A model generated the notes under the pieces. The model searched no databases, was not told the DNA's origin, and saw only the letters and a list, made by a program, of their open reading frames with translations. The position numbers and the translations under genes are program-made. A stretch of 64,000 nt of DNA. Origin: Heliocidaris erythrogramma (taxonomy: Eukaryota > Echinodermata > Echinoidea > Camarodonta > Echinometridae). The DNA lies in the NCBI GenBank assembly GCA_025617745.1, contig CM046853.1, forward strand, positions 29,701,822-29,765,821, in the 5' to 3' direction. Of the stretch, positions 46,515 to 57,920 are shown piece after piece. Within the stretch, counting starts at the first letter, position 1; the number at the start of each line of letters is the position of its first letter.

Positions 46515-47446
46515 AGTAGAACACTCAAGAAAATCACAAATATGGCAATTAATGTATCACTAGAAATTGGGAAGCTTACAGATGGCAATCGTATAAGTTT
46601 TATGTCAACTGCGTATATGATGATTATAAAAACAACATAAATAAAAGCTCTTCTCAGCATGTGGAATATCCGAGGATTCGCCAGAAATATAGCGATGTTT
46701 TGATGTCGTCATACGAGGGATCGATCCTGCTTAAGCAGACGACGTCCTATAATGAATGAACGTAATTGCAATGCAATTATTTATCAAATTATAAAGAGTT
46801 TGGTACATTTAAACATGACCTTATTTCACACCATTCTAAAAGGGAAAGTGAACTGATTCTGATAACTAAAACCGTTTGATTGTAAATACACAGGAGAAGG
46901 GTCAATGATCAATGAAATAAACCCCATTTTCAAATTGAAAAGCCCTGCGAATAATAGCTGGATGGTATTCGTTCCCTCTTGAAACGCCGAACATGCCGCG
47001 GTGCAAGCAGCTGAAAATACAGTGGCGTCTTATTTTGTTTACAAGTGACTGATTCCTTTATTTTTTTAACGCTGCATTTTTCATCAAAATAATACCATAC
47101 ACGAAGTTAAGAGTGAGGCAACAGACTAACATTAAGACTGACGCTAGTCAAGTAAGAGAAATAAGTGAAGAGGAGATGACAAAACAGGCACTGAAAAATG
47201 TGTATAATGTTATGGGACATCGTCTGCTTAGACAGGACTCGCCCCTCTTGTGTCGTCACACATCTCAGCAGCGTTCAATGAGCTTTTCAGCTGCTATATC
47301 GGGGGCTGTATTTTACCGTTTTATAATTGATAATAATCATTAATTAAAATGTTTCCAAGCTTTAAATTTGGATAACCTTGTTTAATTTATGCCATCTATG
47401 CAATAATAAGTATTAAGGCAATATTTAAAATCATCAGTGTTCTACT
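46515..47446. mobile_element. 932-bp TTAA element, copy C (best ends)
   Basis: Ends AGTAGAACACT / AGTGTTCTACT, flanked by TTAA (46511-46514, 47447-47450). Exactly the same length as copy A and very similar throughout. A 76-codon open frame at 47113-47343 is interrupted early in copies A and B. Confidence 0.9.
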
Positions 47447-47712
47447 TTAAGAAAAGGGTCTGAATATAAAAAAAATCAGGGAGTAACATTTGTGAATTGA
47501 AATTTTCTGTGCCATAGGAATTCGTGCCAATTTAATTCCAGGTAGTTCTTCGGAAGAAAATGTCATGCAAGTGTGGTAGAAACTTGACGGATTGAATTGT
47601 TCTTTGAAGTAATGAAATATTATTGACTTTAAACACATTTAAACCCTAGTCTTGTCTTCATTTCTTAATTTAATTGCTGACTAATCGGAGGATGTATTCA
47701 CACACATATATA

Positions 47713-48200
47713 CACTCTTAGAAAAAATGGTGCTTATGGGGGTACTCATTAGCTCCAAACTGATGCCGGATTGGGTGTCTACAAGTTCCATTAAAAGGAC
47801 CTTAGCCATTGAGCTTAGATTTCTCCACCTTTTGTTATGCGTATTAGTCTTTATCATAATCTGTAGATATTATTTAAACATGTCCACGATAATATCTATC
47901 TACATTCGTCATTTTCAAAATACTTTGGTTTGATACAAATTGTATAAATGTGTTCTATTGCATGTTGTTATAATTTATTGATTTCAGTTACTATGGATAT
48001 ATTGTATTTTTTTTCGAAGGACGATAAAATATTGCTCAAGAGTAGGCTAGCTCTTTGCCAGTGCTCGTGATGAGCACCTTTAAAGGTGTCGATGAAAACC
48101 TTTTCAAAAGGTGCTTAGGGACACCCTAAAAGGTGGCACTGGTGTGGCAAATATAAGCACCTTTTAAAGGTGCTCAAACAAACCTTTTTTTCTAAGAGTG
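47713..48200. mobile_element. TA-flanked miniature element, AAAGGTGC words, copy 2
   Basis: TA at 47711-47712 and 48201-48202; ends CACTCTTAGAAAA / TTTTCTAAGAGTG. The left half is a unique-looking AT-rich segment; the right half repeats CACCTTTAAAGGTG-type words. Confidence 0.88.
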
Positions 48201-48231
48201 TATATATATATATATATATACATGTATATAT
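48201..48231. repeat. (TA)n microsatellite
   Basis: TA repeat between two transposons. Confidence 0.85.
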
Positions 48232-48518
48232 ATAGTTGAAAGAAATTAACCTGAGGCGACGTAGCTCTTTGATGAAATTCCTCTTTATTGTTATATCATG
48301 TCAAGCTTTCGGTACCCTATGTAATCTTACCTATGTAAGATTCCATAGGGTACCGGGTACACGTGGAATACCGAAATGCATGCTTTTTGTGTTTAATCGT
48401 ATATAGATCGTCCCGATGAAGGCCGTATGAACGGCCGAAAGCTTGACATGATATAACAATAAAGAGGAATTTCATCAAAGAGCTACGTCGCCTCAGGTTA
48501 ATTTCTTTCAACTATATA
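48232..48518. repeat. foldback element with ribozyme-like stem-loop
   Basis: Arms of about 75 bp (AGTTGAAAGAAATTAACCTG at the left, its inverse at the right). Next to the right arm: CCGATGA, stem GGCCGT-ATGA-ACGGCC, then GAAAGCTTGACATG (48414-48450). Another inner palindrome, GGTACCCTATG.AATCTTAC, lies at 48310-48355. Confidence 0.8.
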
Positions 48519-48570
48519 CATACCCAACCATGAGGGATCCTAAACGTTCGGTTCAAGGCCCATGTCTTAC

Positions 48571-48591
48571 AATATATATATATATATATAA

Positions 48592-48624
<33 letters not shown>

Positions 48625-48668
48625 AGTGTGGGGGTGTGCGTGTTTGTGTGTGTGTGTGCGCGCGCGCG
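48571..48668. repeat. (TA)n-(TG)n-(GC)n compound microsatellite
   Basis: TA, then TG, then CG alternating tracts; purine-pyrimidine alternation throughout. Confidence 0.88.
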
Positions 48669-48983
48669 GGTTTCTATTTTATACTAATTAAATGAAATGT
48701 AAAAGTAGATAATAGTACATACATTTCGATATTCCACCAAGTCCTTATATATGCACTGTATAGCTTCTGCATAAAATATGAAAGTGTACTTAGGGGTCAG
48801 GGGTTGAATATTTTCTTACTAACAATGATAATATATAATTTTATTTTCAAACAAAATGTTGATATTTGTTGCTGATTTATAAGCAGTTAAATAAATCTTG
48901 TGAATTGGAATGGCAAATGGTTAGTGAATGATGAATAGTGATAGAAAGGGGGAAACAGCAATAAACTATGTGCAGAATCCCTT

Positions 48984-49023
48984 GGCTTGAGAAAGTCCAC
49001 ATGAGTGGATGAAAGCTTATACT
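48984..49023 (+). repeat. degenerate copy of the ribozyme-like stem-loop
   Basis: CTTGAGAAA, stem GTCCAC-ATGA-GTGGAT, then GAAAGCTTATA. Different stem bases but the same ATGA loop and GAAAGCTT as at 48414-48450. Confidence 0.5.
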
Positions 49024-49039
49024 AAATTTTCAGGTTGGT

Positions 49040-50390
49040 AGAAACTTAAACTACATGTTAATCGCTCAAACCAATGAACGTTTTCTTTATCAGGGGGATA
49101 CGGGGAAGGGAATGAAAAGACTGGAAATGGCATGATAGGGAAACAGGGGTGGAGAATAATAACAAAAGAAAAAGGGGTGAATGAGGAATGGGAAAGGAAA
49201 AGGGAGAAAAGGTGCATGGGAGAGAGAGATAGAGAGAGAGAGGGAGAGGAAGAGAGAATTGTGAAATTTGAATCTTACGAAGTTTATGAACCTCCTTGTA
49301 TTTTTGTGTTCCGGTGGAGATCGATGTTGACCTGTAAATGAATTAGCTCGTCATTTCACCCGTTAATTCTTAATTTCGCCCCAGTTGTTTAGCACGGATC
49401 GTCTCACTTAAAAGGGTTCAAAACCTTGGTGAATAAGCCATGATGTCACTGGCAAAAAAAAATGCTTTTACTAAGTTAATTCATCAGTGCGCTTGATCAG
49501 TCCTTTTGCCGTGTCAAAAATTCTCAATTAATCCTATAATCATAATCTCCCTTTGAACAATTTGCCTGGAATTATTACATTGATGGTGTAACCAGTAACA
49601 GTAAGTGAATGGCACATATACGTTAACAAAAGTATTTCAATAGACTTAAGCCACCAGCCTTTACTAATCTTGTTTATTTGTCTTGGGTACCTGCAATTTA
49701 GATTTTAAGTGCTTTATTATGATGAAATAATTACTGTATGTAAAGAAGTGTAGAGTAATGTGACATCAATAACAAGAAACTTTACAGTCAAATGGTGAAA
49801 GATATGAAAGTTATTTAAAAATTTAAAAAGGGGGATACTTCAGCCATGATTATAACATTCTCCCCCCCCCCTTAATTTAATTCTTAACATTTAGATAGGG
49901 TCTCTAAAGTAAGAGGGCTGCTTTTCAATGCTTTTCAATATTCTCCATTTATATTATGTCAAGAAATCTAATACATTGTATTGTACAGTACTCATAAAAA
50001 ACAACTCTGATTTTTTCATTGATCAACTTTGCTTTCAGCCGCAATGTATAACTTTTCATAAGTATAAGCCACAGTGTTCATTTGAATAAATTTTTATTTA
50101 TCTATTTTGTGACATGAAATGAAAAATTATGTTGCATTATAGAGACTTAATAATAAAAAAGAAAATTTTACACCGTTGGTTATGCACTTATTCCACTTTG
50201 TCATTAACTGTTGTACAATATGAGAGCCGACGTAACATTTTGTAATATCAAAATAATTTTTCATTCATCCGTGAAGTCTCTACATAGTTGAAAATATGCG
50301 CTACTTTCCTTTGCTTTCCAATGCCCTACCCGGGTCGCTATACACACCCTTCCTTGACTTTTGTATTTTCTTGTATTCTCTCATTCCTGC
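49040..50390. other. intronic, GA-rich patch, otherwise unassigned
   Basis: GA-rich stretch at about 49190-49255; a C run at about 49862-49871. Confidence 0.4.
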
Positions 50391-50393
50391 GTT

Positions 50394-50430
50394 GTGACCC
50401 GATGAGTGCAGGTCGAAAAGCTTCGTCTCT
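50394..50430 (+). repeat. third ribozyme-like core, isolated
   Basis: GTGAC-CCGATGA-GTGCAGGTC-GAAA-AGCTTC-GTCTC: the 5497-5791 motif with changed but still largely complementary flanks. Confidence 0.5.
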
Positions 50431-50477
50431 ATGAATTTGTTAAATGTTATCTTTAAGCCCTAATTTCGTTGGTAATG

Positions 50478-50515
50478 GAGGGGGGGGGGGGGGGGGGCGG
50501 GGCAGGGCGGGGACG
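50478..50515. repeat. poly-G tract
   Basis: An uninterrupted G run followed by GGCGGGGCAGGGCGGGG. Confidence 0.85.
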
Positions 50516-50519
50516 TCGG

Positions 50520-51810
50520 AGGTTCATTTAATCGATATTTCCACAACTTTTCCATTGAGGTTTTATTTGAAAAAGGGAATTTTATTTGTGTGTGCCTCAT
50601 TTCGTCTTGATTGAAAGTGTTTGGACTGAGGTTTAATTCTTTATAGTTCATCCATAGATTTACCTTGAGTTATGAGGTTTTGATTTTAAAATATTTGCTT
50701 CACAATGATTGAAATATCAGTTATCATTATTTTTCAAGGTTGAAAATCTGTCAGGGTGGGGGAGAGGGGGGGGGGGGAGGGGGGAGGGGAGGCAAAGTCC
50801 CCTCTTGCCCTTCAAATACTCTAGTGTTGTTCTGCCTCTTATCGTAACTTGTTCCCGATTCCTATTATCATTCTTATAGGAGGAAGCAACAAATTTTTCC
50901 CTAAGTGTGGTTAGAATTTAAAATTTCAATTTGCCTCTATTGATCATATCCTGCGATGTGTTGTATAATCATGGCGATGATCCATCATATACCGTTTAAA
51001 AAAATTTTTTTTTAGTTCAATATTTTATATCCGAAGGACCACTGCACTCATGATTATGTTCATGCAAATCATAATTAAGAAGTTAATATATAGTTTTCGC
51101 AGCCAACCTCATCGACAAAATGCAATTATCCATCATTCTATTCGTCAGTATATCTTTCCATCGAATTAATTTTTCATTCTCTCCAATTTTCTTTTCCTTC
51201 TGTTCCATTCATCTTGAATAAGGATGTGCGTTGTATCTCTAACACTCCCCAGTGAGTTGGCTTCAAGTGGATTTACAAATTCAAAATTACATGAGAGCAA
51301 TTTTTAAAAGTTGTTTGACAATTTCCCTTATTAGTGGGGTCGTTATAACGCATTCTGAAACGAATGCTCTGTTTAGAGACATGTTATCATGTCAGCGGTT
51401 TTATGTAATACATTAGTGCAACATTTGCGCGATTTGGGTAAAACCGTGAAGACGTTAGTATCCAATGCGAAAATGAATAAAGGGAAATACGAGCTTTAAG
51501 AGATATGGGACGTGAAATTCCCTTTTATGATGGCATGCATTCAATCAGAAATTCATAAAACACGGGTCAATACCAATTTCTAGTTTACGGTTTTACCCAA
51601 CCTACGGCACAACTGAGTTTTACATTTCATTTCCAAAATGCTGCTGCTCGGTAAAGAATGTACGGATGGATGCCATCAAGGTAAATCATTTAAAACAATT
51701 AATACTTCTAGTTTATGGAAAACAGATAATTATTGTCATACAGCGCATAGTGTGGTCACAATAACCCTTTGTTTTAGGGTTTCGTTTTTTTTTTCTGGGA
51801 CGCACTGTAT
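50520..51810. other. intronic, nothing recognised
   Basis: A G-rich patch at 50755-50790; the rest unassigned. Confidence 0.4.
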
Positions 51811-51813
51811 ATA

Positions 51814-52997
51814 CACTCAACCAAAAAAGTAAGTCCCCCACAGCATTTTTTCATATATCTCAAAAAGTATTTTACCGATTTTTATCATTTAAACGATAAT
51901 GAATATGGAATATTCTTACGGAAAAAATGAATGGTACGTGTCTGCCAATTGATGGCATTGTTTGGTGTGAAATCATACATGTTATGACAAAAGGTGTGAA
52001 AAATAAATCTTGCACTTTTGTGATTTGTGTCAGCTTCTACATGGATAACACGATAATCACGCATGTTTCTGAACTTTCAAGCACCATTTATTACATGTCA
52101 CTCTATGTTTTACTTTTAATAAGCATCACAATGAATGAAGTGTTCAATAATTGATAGGTCCACCATCAGCTTCGACCACCTCGCGACACCTCTTCAGCAT
52201 ACTGTTGATCAAAGTTTTATGCGACGCTGATCCAGGATTGCCCAGGCCCTCTGCAAAATGCGCTGGAATTCCTTCAAAGAGGTATCGTCCTTCACCTTCC
52301 TGTTGGCTTTCCGCTTGATGCTATCCCAGAGGTTCTCGATGGTGTTGCAGTCGGGGAATCTTGCAGGTCGTTCCATACCCTCAATGTCATTTTCCTCCAG
52401 AAACTGATCGCCCTGAGTTTCCGAATATCACGTGCGTTAAGCCAAGCCTCTTCGCCACCTCTTTAACGGGCACTCCAGCCTCGAGGAAGGCTGTAGCTCT
52501 CCCTCTTTCGAAGATTTATTGGCGCGGCATGATCCAACATGGCCAAAAAATACATGAATTAGGTCAAATCCAATAAAGATTAAAACAGGGCATGACTTCG
52601 GCCACTCTAATCCCCAACAATTTCATATTGAAAGGCCTATTGTTTCAGCAAAATGCATGCTTTTGAAATATGGTTCCACTAAGAACAATGCAGCAGTAGT
52701 ACTGAATTACATAACAGATTTCAGTGCATCTGCAATGAAGATGATTACTCGTATACAAAATGTACCCAATATGCAATATAAAACTTAAAGTGCAACTTTG
52801 TTTTGGACATATTATCAGAAAATACTTTTTTGATGTTAAAAAAGGAATTCTATGCCAACCATTTACGATTAACATTGCGCGTAAGGAAATTGCGCATCCA
52901 TTACCGTTTGCGAGATCAAAATCGGCAAAATATTTTTGAGATATATGAAAAAATGCTAGGGTGGGGGGGGGGGGGGAACTACTTTTTTGGTTGAGTG
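51814..52997 (-). mobile_element. Tc1-family transposon, internally deleted
   Basis: Ends CACTCAACCAAAAAAGTA and TACTTTTTTGGTTGAGTG; TA precedes the left end (51812-51813), while the nearest TA on the right is two bases out. A minus-strand transposase remnant lies inside at 52144-52530. G run at 52961-52974. Confidence 0.87.
52144..52530 (-). pseudogene. Tc1 transposase remnant, N- and C-terminal parts joined by deletion
   Basis: From 52530 on the minus strand: MPRQ, a stop, IFERGRATAFLEAGVPVKEV and AKRLGL, the N-terminal helix-turn-helix DNA-binding part. It then jumps directly to FLEENDIEGMERPARFPDCN and TIENLWDSIKRKANRKVKD, the region around the third catalytic acidic residue of Tc1 (PARSPDLNPIENLW in active proteins). 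After a frame shift it ends LINSMLKRCREVVEADGG, PINY, stop (52144). The central catalytic domain with the first two aspartates is absent. Length is about one third of a full Tc1 transposase. Confidence 0.88.
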
Positions 52998-52999
52998 TG

Positions 53000-53499
53000 T
53001 ATACCTATATACACATATATTGATATGTGAAAGGAAATGTATTTATTTCCACGAGAGTTGCCGAATCTTTTGCGTGTTATTTCCTTACACTATATATATA
53101 TATGTATCTTTCATATACATAGCATGATGTTAACTGCAAGGAAAACTTATATTTTCATATGAAATTTGAAAGAATGCGTATTATTATCTGACTACTAAAA
53201 TTTCAAACAAATGCAATCAAGGAGCGCAGGATTAGGCATAACATTTCAACGTTGTAATTATTTCAGTTACGTCATTATTGACAAAGAAATTTGTCAAAGT
53301 CATATTCCTTGTACCAATAAATTATAATATTCCATTCTTATACAGTACTTATCACGTTATGATGTAACGTCCCTATTCTCTTCCAAAGAGCTTTGGAAAA
53401 TATAACTCCGACTTTAGCATGCATTTCAAGTAAAATATATTCCTACCAGGTACCCAATTTTTGTCTTACCTGGGTCGAATGTGGGAAAAATGATTTATG
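53000..53499. repeat. TA microsatellite and fragment of the CCAGGTACCCA repeat
   Basis: A short TA run at about 53091-53103. ACCAGGTACCCAATTTTTGT and CTTACCTGGGTCGAATGTGG at 53446-53485 match the repeat core at 63600-63645. Confidence 0.5.
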
Positions 53500-53501
53500 T
53501 A

Positions 53502-53877
53502 CACACTTAGAAATAAAGGTACAATTTTGCACCCTTCAAATGCAACACTGGCAGCACCTTTTTGGGTGCAACTTTGCACCCTAAGAAGCTTTTTGCACCT
53601 TTAAGGGTGCAGTTAGCTACATTTTGCACCCTTAAAGGGTGCAGAGTTGTACCCTTTAGAAAAGGTACAAATTTGCACCCTTTGGATGCAAACATTTCTG
53701 CACCCTTAAAAGTGCAAAGTTGCACCTTTTAGGGTGCAAACGGGTATTAAAGGGTGCAAACAAGAACAAAAAGGTGCATTTTTGCACCCTTTTCATGTAG
53801 GGTGCAAGATTGCACCCAAAAAGGTGCTGCCAGTGTTGCATTTAGGGTGCAAACCTGAACCTTTTTTTCTAAGTGTG
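53502..53877. mobile_element. TA-flanked miniature element, TTTTGCACCC words
   Basis: Ends CACACTTAGAAA / TTTCTAAGTGTG with TA on both sides (53500-53501, 53878-53879). The interior is about twenty copies of TTGCACCCT or its inverse. Confidence 0.87.
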
Positions 53878-53879
53878 TA

Positions 53880-54695
53880 TTGCCAGAAGAATTCGGATTC
53901 CGCCTACCTCATGATTGTGATCAGTTCAGGTGGGTGGAGTAAAATGTATCTAACTATTAATATCATGATGAAACAGAAGTAAAATCGAGATCACATTATC
54001 CTAAACAAGCACTTCGGATCTCTGACGTACAGATTGCTTCAAAAGGTTGCCATTTTCCACTATAGTGTAAAATATTTACAGCCAGAGTACCAGCTACTTT
54101 AACATGAATTATTCAGTTAAACCTTGCAAAATAGGCATTGGTAATAGATGACATAACCTTCAACACGTTCGGAAAGACTTTCGAAAAATCAACCTCAGGC
54201 AATTTCAATAGCTTTGTCCATGACATTATGGAAATGTACACTCACGAATCATTTGGATATTAACAGAGTATTAACGTTTCCTTGAGTATAGATTCCTCTA
54301 AAACTCTTTTTGATTGTGTTCTTTCCAGCATTTGATCAAAATGTGTGAAATGTGCCCTTTAAATGGCTATTTAGATATTACACGAAACAAAATGGAACAA
54401 GAAGGTATTTGAAGTTCCAAACAGAATGATTATTGTTTAGTGTGAGAGCATATTCTAGCTTCTGACTAATTTCTCGTTACCCTTCGACCTGCAAATTCAG
54501 CGAGGGAACGTAAAAATACGTTATGTATTTGCTATGATTATTTCCTGGTTTCATTTTTTGATAGACTATATTTTTTCACCTCTGGATTCTGTGGTGGTGA
54601 CTAAATTATTCCAAATTGCTGAGGGCACAGCCCAGGAGAAAGTATTACTATTGAGTCGCAGAAAAAAAATAGATATACTAGTAGTCCCCAAGACG

Positions 54696-54699
<4 letters not shown>
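53880..54699. other. intronic, nothing recognised
   Basis: AT-rich filler. Confidence 0.4.
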
Positions 54700-54736
<37 letters not shown>

Positions 54737-54997
54737 CTTGTATATATATGGTTATGGGGACATTCACATTGTTATACGTCATCCCAATGTCCCCATAACC
54801 TTGCTCGATGTCCGCGTAATCGGGTTGTTTTCGCTCTGACGGAATAAATCCCATTGTTATAGGTCCCCATAACCATAGTTTTGTATGTATATCTATATAT
54901 ATATATATATACACACACGAAAAGGAAGTCAGTAAGGAGGAACGATGAATTTAGCTACGTAAATTATTTCTCTCATTCAAATCAATTGATTTCTCAC

Positions 54998-55031
<34 letters not shown>
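54700..55031. repeat. TA microsatellites around a GGTTATGGGGAC hairpin
   Basis: TA runs at 54700-54732, about 54891-54910 and 55001-55031. GGTTATGGGGACATT (54750-54764) pairs with AATGTCCCCATAACC (54786-54800), and a third copy, GGTCCCCATAACC, lies at 54862-54874. Confidence 0.75.
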
Positions 55032-55033
<2 letters not shown>

Positions 55034-56084
55034 CCTATATATTATTTCTCAATACCTCGTCAGCAAGTGAGGGTTCCGTCTGTCTCTGTAGAGAGAAAAG
55101 TAATTTAAAAAAAGAAAGTGCTAATATTGATAAGAATAATAATAATGACAGTGGTATAGGTTTTCGAGGCCAATTGCCAGTTTTGCTGAAAAAAACAAAC
55201 TCCTTTACACTACCAATAAAATGAGGAGGATCTCTTTGGAGAGCCGAACAACGCGAGTTAATCCACCCCAAGGGACAACAGGTTTGCTCTTATTAACCAT
55301 TTTCCAGCTACTATTCTACATGTATTTGAATAAAAGAAATCAAACACCAAAATGTGACCAAGTGGATTGCGTCTCCTTGTTTTTAAAGATATCCTTTGTC
55401 ATATACTATCAGAGATATTTGATTTGAACCATGGCACAGTCGTGACGATCGATACGCGTAAAAGGCGGGGGGCTGCCCGAGGAATTTTTAATTGCCAATA
55501 TAAGGGCAACCACACTCCACCACCTCATAGTCGGGCAGGAAGGTGCCTATATCCTCATTTTTGGGCAATGACGGGCCGGAATTTTTAAAATTCTGTACAT
55601 TTTCACTACAAAACTGTCAAAATTTTATATTCGGGCATAAAGCGTCAGCCCCCTCTCAAAAATATGCCCGTACGCCTATGTTCATGCATCCGAGATGACA
55701 TCCTGTGTCGACTTAGATTTGTGCACATCGTCAGTTTATGGGCCTGAAATACCTGGACGCTTTTTGAGATGTAGATTTATTCCTTTATTGAATCTCATTC
55801 GGGATTATTTCAAACGGTTGGGTAAGTCGCCTCGCGTTACTGGCGCATTAATGGGAAATATTTAGAGCATCGGAAAAATAAGAAAAATTAGAAATGTCCA
55901 TTGCCGCGCAATACGAAATGTATAACCCCCGGCACTGGCAGCAATTCGAAGGAGGGACAAAGAACCTCCCCCTCCCCTCCCTCAAACAAAAGGATGGCGT
56001 AGAGATTGCCGCCAGTGTGTAGATTAGAGTATAATGCAAAATTCGAAAGAAATCTGTCAAGAAATGTGATCTCAGAGCGCACAC
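55032..56084. other. intronic; one probable MITE fragment
   Basis: 55470-55680 has G/C-rich, GGGCA-repeating sequence ending ATGCCCGTACGCCTATG, like the right end of a hAT-type miniature element whose left end I cannot place. Confidence 0.4.
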
Positions 56085-57310
56085 AAGATATCCACTAAAA
56101 TATGACCTTTGACCCTATGAAAGACGGAACACTGAGGGCAGCATCACCAAAAACTGTAGAGGTCTAGAGTCATCTATGATGGACCTCCATACACAATCTG
56201 AAAGAAATCAGTCAACAAATGTGTCCTCCAGAATGCATGCAACCAAAATATGACATTTGACCCCATAAAAAGCGGAACACTGGGGGCAGCATCAGCAAAA
56301 CACTAAAGATGTGTAGATTTCACTAAGACACACCTCCATATAAAATTTGAAAGAAATCCGTCAAAAAATTTTGAAGTAAGAGCGCACAAAAGACATATGA
56401 CCTTTGACCCTATAAAGGACGGAATAATGAGGGCAGCATCACCAAAAAGTAAAGATGTGTAGATTATACCAAGATACATCTCCATACAAAATTTGAAAGA
56501 AATCCATCCAGAAATGTGGCCTGCAGAGTGCACTCACGCCATGCCCTGAAGTATGACCTTTGACCCTATAAAAGACGGGACACTGGTGGCAGCATCACCA
56601 AAAGGTATAGGTTTTTAGATTACACCAAGAGACACCTTCATGCAAAATTTGAACGAAATCCGTCAAGAAATGCAGAATAGTGTAAGAAATGGACAAATGA
56701 GCTTTGACCCTATAAAGGACGGAACAATGAAGGGAGCATCACCAAAAAGTAAAGATGTGTAGATTATACCAAGATACATCTCCATACAAAATTTGAAAGA
56801 AATCCATCCAGAAATGTGGCCTGCAGAGTGCACTCACGCCATGCCCTGAAGTATGACCCTTGACCCTATAAAAGACGGGACACTGGTGGCAGCATCACCA
56901 AAAACTATAGGTTTTTAGATTACACCAAGAGACACCTGCATGCAAAATTTGAACGAAATCCGTTGAGAAATGTGACCGCCAGAGCGCACACAAGAGTGCA
57001 CACAAGACATCTATCAAAATATGACCTTTGACCCTATAAAAGACGGAACACTGAGGGCAGCATCACCAAAATCTATAGGTTTCTAGATTTTACCAAGATA
57101 CACCTCCATACAAAGTTTGAAAGAATCCGTCGAGAAATGTGACCGCTAGTGCGTACACATTATCCCCCAAAATATGGCCTTTTACCATATAAAAGACGGA
57201 ACACTGGGGACAGCATCACCAGAAATGATCGGTTTCCAGATTTTACCAAGATAATCTCCATACAAAGTTTGAAAGAAATCCGTCGAGAAATGTGACCGCT
57301 AGTGCGTACA
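56085..57310. repeat. ~150-bp tandem array, eight units, with DR1 sites
   Basis: Each unit has TGACCTTTGACCCTATAAAA, GACGGAACACTGAGGGCAGC, ATCACCAAAA, CTCCATACAAAATTTGAAAG and AAATCCGTCAAGAAATGTG. Anchors lie about 146-168 bp apart. A two-unit block (56412-56600) is duplicated nearly exactly 301 bp later (56713-56902). Exact TGACCTTTGACCC at 56103, 56398, 56554 and 57022. Confidence 0.88.
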
Positions 57311-57474
57311 CAAGAATGTGACGCGGCGGTGGAACGCTGCTGAATCCAAAGTATCCTTCGGCATACTGCCGGGGCATACAATAAATAGCATGTGAAAGAA
57401 AAGGAAAATGTTGATAATTTTAGGATTTCGGACAACTCCGTTTAGTTACACGCACGCCCAATCGTACTATTTTT

Positions 57475-57920
57475 GTCTCGCCTTCGTAGCGGAGCGAGAC
57501 TGCATGTATATGCGTCACTATTTCAGTTGTCGGCGTCAACAATCATGCTGTAATCACAATAACTCTATGGTAGTGAGGTAAAATCACCAAATTCATACCA
57601 CAGGTACATCTCTTAAAGGCACCGGTCAGGATTGAAAATTAGGTCATATCCGACCCAGGTTAAAGGTCAAATGGTCAATAAATTTAATTCAAAGCAACTA
57701 AACATGTAATAACTTTTTTGTACATTTGAGGTAATATCACCACACTTTCTTACTTGAGTAAGAGTACAGTTTAAGAAATAATGTACTAACAGCATGCACA
57801 AACAGCATTGGTTCATTTTACAGGGATAGAATGTATGTAACATTATCGTTATTGCCGAGTATAATAAAGCTGCCAGCCCAAATTTCACATTCTCGTTCGC
57901 ATAGCGAGATGCAGGCGAGA
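57475..57920. mobile_element. inverted-repeat element, GTCTCGCC ends
   Basis: GTCTCGCCTTCGTAGCGGAG at the left and CATAGCGAGATGCAGGCGAG at the right. The left end is itself a hairpin (GTCTCGC / GCGAGAC). Unrecognised interior includes AGGTTAAAGGTCAAATGGTC. Confidence 0.65.

Noticed and set aside
47113-47343. 76-codon open frame in the 932-bp TTAA element as a transposase
   Set aside because: The homologous frame is interrupted in the other two copies, and the sequence shows no DDE or other transposase motif.
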